A stretch of DNA of 64,000 bases from DASQPR01 sp963831705 (GTDB lineage Bacteria > Actinomycetota > Actinomycetes > Mycobacteriales > Micromonosporaceae). Every line of letters begins with the position of its first letter. Positions within the stretch are counted from its first letter, which is position 1. The DNA is taken from positions 1,550,001 to 1,614,000 of the forward strand of contig CAWHRE010000010.1 in assembly GCA_963831705.1 (NCBI GenBank), given 5' to 3'. Shown here in pieces: positions 58,055-64,000 of the stretch. Under the pieces are notes generated by a model, which saw only the letters and a list, made by a program, of their open reading frames with translations, ran no database searches and had not been told where the DNA came from. The position numbers and the translations under genes were made by a program.

Positions 58055-58075
58055 AAGGAGAAACGGGACGAGAAG

Positions 58076-58885
58076 CTAGCGACCCAGGCGGTCCAGGACG
58101 TAGCGAGGGCGGTTGCTGATGATGCCGTCCACGCCGAGCTTCACCATCAGGTCGAAGTCTTCGGGCGTGTCGACCGTCCAGACGTACACCTTGTGTCCGT
58201 TTTTATGAAGTTTTTCGACGATGCCGGGGTTGTGGCGAACCACGCGTACGCCGGGTCCGCCGATTCGAGCACCGAACGGCAGTTGCCCGTTCCGCAGGCC
58301 CGGCGTTGCCCACTCGGTCAACCACACCGCATCGACGTCCGGGACGAGTTCGCGGACGCGTCGAACGGCGAGCGCCGAGAACGACATGACCGTCACGTGT
58401 ACGGGCTTGCCAGGCTTCGCCAAGCCGTAATACCGCAGCAAGCCGGCCAGCTTCTCCTCCACGTCGCCACCGAATCGGGTCGGATGCTTCGTTTCGATCA
58501 GCAAGCGCAGCGGCCGGCCCGCATCGAGCGCAACCGAGAGCAGCCGGTCCAGCGTGAGTACGCGAGTTCGCTGCTCACCACCGAGTTCCTCCGGCGCACT
58601 CGACCATCTCGGGTGCCAGGACGCGAAGTCGAATTCGTCCAGCTCGTCGAGCCGGAGCCGGCTGACCGCACCGGTACCGTTGCTGGTCCGATCGAGCCTC
58701 CGGTCGTGTACACAGACCAGATGCCCGTCGCGGGTCAGGCGAACGTCACATTCGAGTCCGTCCGCACCCTCGTCGATTGCCTGCAGATACGCGCCGAGTG
58801 TGTGTTCAGGCAGCGCCTCCGATGATCCCCGATGTGCGAAGACCAGCGGAAACGGCTCAGCCGATGTAAGGGTCACGTCCGTCAT
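58076..58885 (-). CDS. Glycerophosphodiester phosphodiesterase
   Basis: 269 residues. The metal and catalytic motifs of the GDPD family are present: VFAHRGSSEALPEHT (His-Arg and Glu), DGLECDVRLTRDGHLV (Glu-Asp), and VHDRRLDRTSNGTG (His). Hydrolyses glycerophosphodiesters to glycerol-3-phosphate and an alcohol. The C-terminus PEDFDLMVKLGVDGIISNRP is typical. No signal peptide, so probably cytosolic. Its start lies 29 bases inside the end of the rhodanese gene. ATG at 58885. Confidence 0.9.
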   Translation of the reverse strand: MTDVTLTSAEPFPLVFAHRGSSEALPEHTLGAYLQAIDEGADGLECDVRLTRDGHLVCVHDRRLDRTSNGTGAVSRLRLDELDEFDFASWHPRWSSAPEELGGEQRTRVLTLDRLLSVALDAGRPLRLLIETKHPTRFGGDVEEKLAGLLRYYGLAKPGKPVHVTVMSFSALAVRRVRELVPDVDAVWLTEWATPGLRNGQLPFGARIGGPGVRVVRHNPGIVEKLHKNGHKVYVWTVDTPEDFDLMVKLGVDGIISNRPRYVLDRLGR

Positions 58886-59177
58886 CAGCCACGATCGGAC
58901 GGCCGGCGGCGACCCATTGGAGCATGCCGCCGTCGAGGTTGACGAGATTCGTACGGCCTTGGGCGGCCATGTAGTTGACGACCTGGCCGGAGCGGTGGCC
59001 GGATCGGCAGACCACGACGACCTCGCGCCCCTCCGGCACTTCGTCGAGGCGTGCGAGAAACTCGGACATCGGCACTAGATGGGCATCGGGCGCATGGCCC
59101 GCGTCCCATTCGTCCTGCTCGCGAACGTCCAACAGGTACGCATCGGGCGCTACGTCGGTAGCGGAGACGCTGGGCAT
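58857..59177 (-). CDS. Rhodanese-like sulfurtransferase
   Basis: 106 residues from the ATG at 59177; a GTG at 59195 is possible. Rhodanese core: APDAYLLDVREQDEWDAGHA, PMSEFLARLDEVP, and the active-site loop VVVCRSGHRS with catalytic Cys, then VNLDGGMLQWVAAGRP. Single-domain (GlpE-like) proteins transfer sulfur to thiols or cyanide. Overlaps the GDPD gene, and its 5' side is 29 bases from the end of the first LCP gene; a shared transcript is likely. Confidence 0.88.
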   Translation of the reverse strand: MPSVSATDVAPDAYLLDVREQDEWDAGHAPDAHLVPMSEFLARLDEVPEGREVVVVCRSGHRSGQVVNYMAAQGRTNLVNLDGGMLQWVAAGRPIVADDGRDPYIG

Positions 59178-59206
59178 ATTCGGAAGGCTGGGCACGAGCA
59201 CCAAGT

Positions 59207-60235
59207 CTAAAGCGTGTTCAGCCACTGCGCGTTGGCCTGCACCCAGGTCGCCATCGTGTCCTCCGCGATGGCACGGTAAAGGCCGTCCGCATCATCATCC
59301 GCGATCACATAGCTGGTCCCGCCGATTGTCTTCGTATGAGATGGCACCCGTACGCCGACGAGCGTGGACGGCTGGACGTTGCGCAGCGAGTAGACGAGTT
59401 GATCGACCGGTACGCCATTGAGGTCGACCGTCATCGACGAACCGACGGCTCGGATGATCTGGTCCAGCTTGAGGGGATTCTTCGTCTCTCCACTGGCGAA
59501 CATCTCCGAGAACACCGCCTGCAGGAATTGCTGCTGGTGGCGCTGGCGATCAAAGTCGCCACCCGGCAGCGTCTCCCGTTGACGCAGGTAGTCCAGCGCC
59601 CGGGGAGCCGATAGGTACTGGCAGCCGGTATTGAACACATGACCGGTGTGGATTGATTTGACCTTCTGATCGATGCAGAGGTGTACACCGCCGAGATCCT
59701 CGACCACCTTGTCGAACCCGCTGAAGTCGACCACGGCGGCGCCGTCGAACGTGATGCCGGTCAGCTGGGTCAGAGTCTCGGACAGCAGGCGGACGCCGCC
59801 GCTACCCTGGCCGCCGTACTGGAATGAGGAGTTGATCTTCCCGGTCCCGCCGGTGAACGATCCGTCCGGCGGGATGTGGACGCGCAGGTCGCGCGGGATC
59901 GAAATGAGATACGCGCGATCCATCGTCGCGGGGATGTGGACGATGATGATCGTGTCGGAGCGAGCGGCCATCGTTGGATTGCTCGGCCGAGCGTCCGAGC
60001 CAATCAGCAGATAATTCAGAGGTCCGGCCAGCGATGTCGGTGCCTGACCACCAGCGTGCCTGGCGTCCGGCGCCAGCAACGTACCCCGGTGCAGCGAGCC
60101 CGAGAACCGCGAAGCCAGGTATTGCTCACCGCCGAGCAGCCCGAGCGATCCGACCATCAACAGCACGCCGAGAATGATCACCGCCTTCGTCCACCACGGT
60201 GAGCGCCTCTTGCGGGGCCTTTCGACCTCGGCCAC
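59207..60235 (-). CDS. LCP family glycopolymer-wall ligase
   Basis: 342 residues from a GTG at 60235. A basic N-terminus (RKRRSPWW) and one helix (about 16-37) anchor the protein outward. The LCP domain (about 75-235) has LLIGSDARPSNPTMAARSDT, HIPATMDRAYLISIPRDLRV (the substrate-binding Arg pair) and AVVDFSGFDKVVEDLGGV, and ends with RQRETLPGGDFDRQRHQQQF. LCP enzymes move glycopolymers from undecaprenyl-pyrophosphate to peptidoglycan. First of four tandem paralogues on the minus strand counting from the left. Confidence 0.9.
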   Translation of the reverse strand: MAEVERPRKRRSPWWTKAVIILGVLLMVGSLGLLGGEQYLASRFSGSLHRGTLLAPDARHAGGQAPTSLAGPLNYLLIGSDARPSNPTMAARSDTIIIVHIPATMDRAYLISIPRDLRVHIPPDGSFTGGTGKINSSFQYGGQGSGGVRLLSETLTQLTGITFDGAAVVDFSGFDKVVEDLGGVHLCIDQKVKSIHTGHVFNTGCQYLSAPRALDYLRQRETLPGGDFDRQRHQQQFLQAVFSEMFASGETKNPLKLDQIIRAVGSSMTVDLNGVPVDQLVYSLRNVQPSTLVGVRVPSHTKTIGGTSYVIADDDADGLYRAIAEDTMATWVQANAQWLNTL

Positions 60236-60269
60236 TTTAACCAGCGTACGGACCGGCTCGGCGATTTAC

Positions 60270-61454
60270 TCAGCTATCGGTGACCCAGGTCGGGTGCTCC
60301 TGGATGAAGCGGGCGAGCGTGTCGTTCTTGACGTCGGAGAGCAGTTCGAGCGACGTCGAATCGAGAACCTCCTCGTCCTGCCCGTTCACGACCTTCGTGT
60401 TGTACGTGCCGTTGTTGGTCTTGATGGTCAGCACGCTGGACGGGCTGATGCCCTTGAGCGTAAAGATCCAGTCGGCGGTGGAGATGCCGTGTCCGTCCCA
60501 GACGAACGCATTCTTGATCGAGTCGAGGAAGCCGGAGATCTTCAGCGGATTGCTGATCCCCTGACTGATCGCCTCCTGCATGACGGCCTTGATGAACTGC
60601 TGTTGGTGACGCTCGCGGTCATAGTCGCCGTTCGGCAGGAAGTCGCGGATCCGGACGTAGTCAAGCGCCTGGGCCGGCGTCAGATGATGCGTACCGACGG
60701 TATAGATGTCCGGCGTGACGCCCGGGACCTTGTGCCAGGTGAGACCGTTGTTGTACGTCACGTACGGCGCGGCCGATACCTTCTTGCCGTTCACGATTTT
60801 GTATCCATCGTGGAGCGACGTGGTCTTCTCGTCGACGTACATGGTGACGCCGCCGAGGGCCTTGACGATCGACTCGAAGCCGGTGAAGTTCACGATCGCC
60901 GCGCCGTCGAACGTCAGGCCCCAATTCGCCTGAAGCGTCTTGACCAGCAGTTGGGCGCCGCCGGCATAGCCGCCACCGTTGGAGCTGCCGTACTCGAACG
61001 CCGCGTTGATCTTCGTGGTCCCGTGGCCCGGGATCGGCACCACCGTGTCCCGCGGAATCGATACGAGGTACGCGGATTGATGATCGGCGGGGATGTGCAC
61101 GATGATGATCGAGTCGGACCGTGAGCCGATCGTGTTACCGGGCCGCGTGTCGACACCGATCATCAGCAGATTGATCACGCCCTTGATGGACTGTCCGCTG
61201 GCCTCGGTGGTGTCGCCGAGAAGATTCGCAGTCGGCACGGTATTGATCTTCGCGATCACTTCGTGCACCGTTGCGTACACGCCGACGCTTGCGACCATCA
61301 GAATGACGCCGAGGAAGATCGACAGCATCGAGCCGATCGGGCGTCGGCGCTTGACGCGTGTGACGCGGGCCGGCCCGATCGGTCCGCCGACGGCGGGACC
61401 GGACGCCGGAATGCTGGCGCTGGCTCGCACGGTCGGATACTCGGACGTGCTCAC
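60270..61454 (-). CDS. LCP family glycopolymer-wall ligase
   Basis: 394 residues from the GTG at 61454 (VSTSEYPTVR) with GGGGAGG upstream; a start 51 bases earlier is less likely. Long Pro/Ala/Gly cytoplasmic tail (1-45), one helix (about 55-78), then LCP motifs: MIGVDTRPGNTIGSRSDSI, VSIPRDTVVPIPGHGTTKIN, AIVNFTGFESIVKALGGVT, VRIRDFLPNGDYDRERHQQ. An insert around PYVTYNNGLTWHKVPGV is unique here. C-terminal extracytoplasmic tail with ILTIKTNNGTYN-like strands (in parts). Confidence 0.9.
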   Translation of the reverse strand: MSTSEYPTVRASASIPASGPAVGGPIGPARVTRVKRRRPIGSMLSIFLGVILMVASVGVYATVHEVIAKINTVPTANLLGDTTEASGQSIKGVINLLMIGVDTRPGNTIGSRSDSIIIVHIPADHQSAYLVSIPRDTVVPIPGHGTTKINAAFEYGSSNGGGYAGGAQLLVKTLQANWGLTFDGAAIVNFTGFESIVKALGGVTMYVDEKTTSLHDGYKIVNGKKVSAAPYVTYNNGLTWHKVPGVTPDIYTVGTHHLTPAQALDYVRIRDFLPNGDYDRERHQQQFIKAVMQEAISQGISNPLKISGFLDSIKNAFVWDGHGISTADWIFTLKGISPSSVLTIKTNNGTYNTKVVNGQDEEVLDSTSLELLSDVKNDTLARFIQEHPTWVTDS

Positions 61455-61687
61455 TGCGACTGGACCTCCCCGATCATTGGCCTGGTCATCGGCCTTTCGT
61501 TGCAATGGGTGCTCGACAACGGACGCTCCGTAAGAAGCGAACCATTAACGTATTCGACGAATTCATGAATCTGCTGCGACGCCAGCCGCAGATCAGGCGA
61601 TTCTCAGGCGAATTGGCGTGAATTCAGCTTCAAATCATGACATATCGTCGTGACTCGTCTCACGGACTTCGTTGTCGGCGAGCGCGA

Positions 61688-62875
61688 TCATGAACTGACC
61701 CAGCTCGGGTTAGCTGCGATGAACCTGTCCACCGAATCGGTATTCACGTCCGCCAGCAACTGCATGCTCAGCGGCGACAGCTCTTCGCGTGACTCGCCGC
61801 CTACGAGGACGGTGTTGTAGGTGCCGGCGTTCGTCTTCACCAGGATCATGTTGTCCGGCTGGATGCTTTTGAACGCAAAGATCCAGTCGGTCAGCGATAC
61901 GCCGTGCCCGTCGAACACGAACGCCTTGCTCAACTGCTTCAGGATCGGCTCGAGCTGAAGCGGGTTCGACAGTCCCCGGTCGATGCTTTCCTGCAGCAGT
62001 GCCTTGACGAACTGCTGCTGATGGCGCTGCCTGCCGTAGTCGCCGTCACCATTGGCGAGCAGATCCCGCTGCCGTACGTAGTCGAGTGCCTCGGTCGGCG
62101 TCAGCTGGCGGCATCCGGGCTGGTACACGACCGGGTGGCGACCCGGGATTGGGGTCAGGTGCGCGCCCCCGTCGGTGATCTCGTACGGGGCGGCCGGCGT
62201 GTCGGTGCCGTTGATGAAGCCGTTGTGAATCGACGTCGTCTTCTCGTCGATGCACATATATACGCCACCGAGTGCCGCCACGACGTCGCGGAACCCGTCG
62301 AAGTTGACCACGACGGCGGCGTTGAACGAGATGTTCGCGAGCTTCTCGATGGTGAGCGCCAGGAGCTGTACGCCGCCCGCCGTACCACCGCCGTTTGCAC
62401 TGCCGTACTGGTATGCGGCGTTGATCTTCGCGGTGCCGCCTCCGTAATGCGTCGCCGCGAACGGCGGGATCTCCACGTTCGTGTCCCGTGGGAGCGAGAT
62501 CAGGTACGCCGTGTCGTGGCTCGCCGGAATGTGCACGATGATGATCGAGTCGGACCGTGACCCCATGCCGGGATTCGCGTCTCGCGTGTCGAGACCGACG
62601 AGCAGGATGTTCACCGGCCCGTCGATCGTCGCGGTCGACGCACCCGCTCCGCCGAGCAGATTCTGCTGGTTGATCGTGTTCGAGACCTGATGTAGGACCA
62701 TGTCGCCGCCGACGAAACCGACCGCGCTCGCGATGACCAGCAGCGCGCCGATCACGACGGCAATCCGGGACGCCCACGGCGCTCGGCGCTTCTTGACCAC
62801 GTTCGGTGATGCAACGCGGGCCACCCCGCGTACGGGGTCACTGCTTGGACCTGGCTCTTCGTGGTGCTCCGCCAT
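61688..62875 (-). CDS. LCP family glycopolymer-wall ligase
   Basis: 395 residues from the ATG at 62875 with AGGAG 6 bases upstream. Helix at about 35-58; LCP motifs LVGLDTRDANPGMGSRSDSI, ISLPRDTNVEIPPF, AVVVNFDGFRDVVAALGGVY, and RQRDLLANGDGDYGRQRHQQ. Very similar to the neighbour at 60270, with the shared sequence of the last 60 residues (FKSIQPDNMILVKTNAGTYN). The acidic N-terminal tail (EHHEEPGPSSDP) differs. Likely arose by tandem duplication. Confidence 0.9.
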   Translation of the reverse strand: MAEHHEEPGPSSDPVRGVARVASPNVVKKRRAPWASRIAVVIGALLVIASAVGFVGGDMVLHQVSNTINQQNLLGGAGASTATIDGPVNILLVGLDTRDANPGMGSRSDSIIIVHIPASHDTAYLISLPRDTNVEIPPFAATHYGGGTAKINAAYQYGSANGGGTAGGVQLLALTIEKLANISFNAAVVVNFDGFRDVVAALGGVYMCIDEKTTSIHNGFINGTDTPAAPYEITDGGAHLTPIPGRHPVVYQPGCRQLTPTEALDYVRQRDLLANGDGDYGRQRHQQQFVKALLQESIDRGLSNPLQLEPILKQLSKAFVFDGHGVSLTDWIFAFKSIQPDNMILVKTNAGTYNTVLVGGESREELSPLSMQLLADVNTDSVDRFIAANPSWVSS

Positions 62876-62919
62876 TCGCGCTCCTGACCAGAGTCACGCT
62901 ACGAATCTGCTCACTCACT

Positions 62920-63987
62920 CTACGACGAAGGATTGGCCGCCAACCACGTTGCGACGGTATCCCGGCTGACCGCCGCGTAGAGCGACGCTGCTTTGGTCTT
63001 GTTTGCGAGCACGACGCTTTGGCCGGCCTCGGTCCCGGTACCGGCGGAGGGGCTGGTTACGAATGAGAGATCGTCGGAGCGCAGGTCCCGGAACTGCACC
63101 GCCATCGACGTCAGATTGAACGAATTGTCCACCACGACGGCCTTGGAAATCGCACTCAGGAACGAGGACAGCTTCGACGGGCTGGTCAGCGTGCCGGTGC
63201 TGGTCGCCTCGTTCATGATGTCCTTGAGGAACTCCTGCTGATGCTGGACGCGAGCGAAATCCCCGTTCGGGAACTGCTTGCGCTGGCGAACGTAGTCGAG
63301 GGCCTCGGCGCCGTTGAGGTGATGAGTGCCCTTCGTGAATACCCGGTACGGCGGGTGAATCGACGTAATGGTCTTGTCGATGTACATGTCGACGCCGCCG
63401 AGCGCGTCTGTCACCTGCGCGAACCCGCCGAAGTTGATGACCACCGCGTGATCGATGTGGACGCCGGTGAAGTTCTCGACGGTCTCCACGGTCAGCGGTA
63501 CGCCGCCCCACGAGAATGCCGCGTTGATCTTCGCGTACTGGTTTCCGAGGCCCGGTTTCGACGGGCTCTTCGGCACGAAAACCCACGTGTCGCGAGGAAT
63601 CGAGATCATGTACGCCTTTTTGTGGTCGGCGTCGATGTGCATCAAGATGATCGTGTCGGTACGCCATCCACCCAGGTCAGCCGCCTCACCCGGATCCCGG
63701 GAGTCGCTGCCCAGCAGCAGGATGTTCTGTGCGCCCTGTACGAGCACGGGCGGCCGCCCACCGGTGAGTCCGGCGAACGCATCGACCCGGGTGAGGTTGT
63801 TGTTGATGTGGTTCACGAACAGATATCCACCGAGCGTGATGCCACCAACGATCAACGCGACCAGCACACCGAGGACCAGTGCGATCCGGCCCCAACGTGG
63901 CTTGATCTTGCGTTTGCGCTGCTGTGCAGGCGGCCCCTGAGGTCGTACCGGTCGAGTCGGCCGGCCCGGATCAGAAGACTGGTCCAA
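62920..63987 (-). CDS. LCP family glycopolymer-wall ligase (start may lie outside window)
   Basis: 355 residues if the TTG at 63987 is the start. The frame stays open to the window end (codons for SSPN precede it), so a start beyond 64000 is possible. Helix at about 35-58; LCP motifs LLGSDSRDPGEAADLGGWRTDTI-like (in parts), SIPRDTWVFVP, HAVVINFGGFAQVTDALGGVD, and RQRKQFPNGDFARVQHQQEF. The GGWRTDT variant and the WVF segment set it apart from the three other copies. Confidence 0.85.
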   Translation of the reverse strand: MDQSSDPGRPTRPVRPQGPPAQQRKRKIKPRWGRIALVLGVLVALIVGGITLGGYLFVNHINNNLTRVDAFAGLTGGRPPVLVQGAQNILLLGSDSRDPGEAADLGGWRTDTIILMHIDADHKKAYMISIPRDTWVFVPKSPSKPGLGNQYAKINAAFSWGGVPLTVETVENFTGVHIDHAVVINFGGFAQVTDALGGVDMYIDKTITSIHPPYRVFTKGTHHLNGAEALDYVRQRKQFPNGDFARVQHQQEFLKDIMNEATSTGTLTSPSKLSSFLSAISKAVVVDNSFNLTSMAVQFRDLRSDDLSFVTSPSAGTGTEAGQSVVLANKTKAASLYAAVSRDTVATWLAANPSS

Positions 63988-64000
63988 GTTGGGAGAAGAC

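Noticed and set aside
1..64000. CRISPR arrays, insertion sequences, rRNA genes, restriction systems, secondary-metabolite cores
   Set aside because: I looked for evenly spaced repeats, transposase motifs, rRNA signatures, and polyketide or peptide synthetase domains and found none. The NERD-like protein alone does not make a defence system.

Overview
The window is a G+C-rich actinobacterial chromosome segment. Support comes from strong G/C bias at third codon positions, frequent GTG starts, a bacterial proteasome activator (Bpa), an XRE/DUF5753 regulator paired with DUF397, DUF5926, and a run of four LytR-CpsA-Psr (LCP) proteins. It looks like a filamentous or wall-complex actinomycete; I cannot name a genus. 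There is no plasmid, prophage, insertion sequence or CRISPR signature. Three tRNA genes are present (Arg-ACG, Ser-GCU, Ser-UGA).

Layout. 0.1-2.9 kb: three secreted wall-active proteins in one direction (peptidoglycan-binding/M15-like peptidase; an I36-CHAP protein broken by several indels; I36-SpoIID). 2.9-7 kb: acyl-CoA-binding protein, a membrane GGDEF-EAL protein, a GAP/Sap-like membrane protein. 7-11.1 kb: two paralogous secreted DNRLRE/Ig-like proteins. 11.1-14.6 kb: sparse region with a 50-residue secreted peptide, a lipoprotein, a hemerythrin protein and two tRNAs. 14.6-33.4 kb: metabolic and envelope genes (PYROXD2-like oxidoreductase, CPBP protease, flavohemoglobin, FhuF-like protein, two GT-C-like membrane proteins with a methyltransferase, quinone oxidoreductase, BBE-like flavoprotein) and two unrelated HTH regulators.

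33.4-43.2 kb is an envelope-transport island. Six minus-strand genes with overlapping start and stop codons encode a response regulator, histidine kinase, membrane-fusion protein, MacB-type ATPase, FtsX-type permease and a DUF5666 membrane protein. Beside them are a beta-lactamase-like lipoprotein, a second membrane-fusion protein and a Gly-rich lipoprotein. 43.2-48.4 kb: orphan substrate-binding lipoprotein with an alpha/beta hydrolase, Bpa, and an unusual in-frame fusion of an ABC ATPase to a DesK-like histidine kinase, translationally coupled to its NarL-type regulator.

48.4-64 kb is more conserved: HAD phosphatase, serS, pheA, a NERD-like protein, an orphan arginine deiminase behind palindromic operators, DUF5926, a soluble histidine kinase coupled to an anti-sigma-type ATPase, glycerophosphodiesterase, rhodanese, then four tandem LCP ligases that probably attach glycopolymers to peptidoglycan. 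A terminator-like inverted repeat with the same arm sequence occurs twice (55.0 and 58.0 kb).

The most unusual items are the ABC ATPase-histidine kinase fusion, the multi-indel I36-CHAP gene next to an intact I36-SpoIID paralogue, the duplicated repeat, and the two membrane-fusion proteins whose hairpin is replaced by Gly/Ser linkers.
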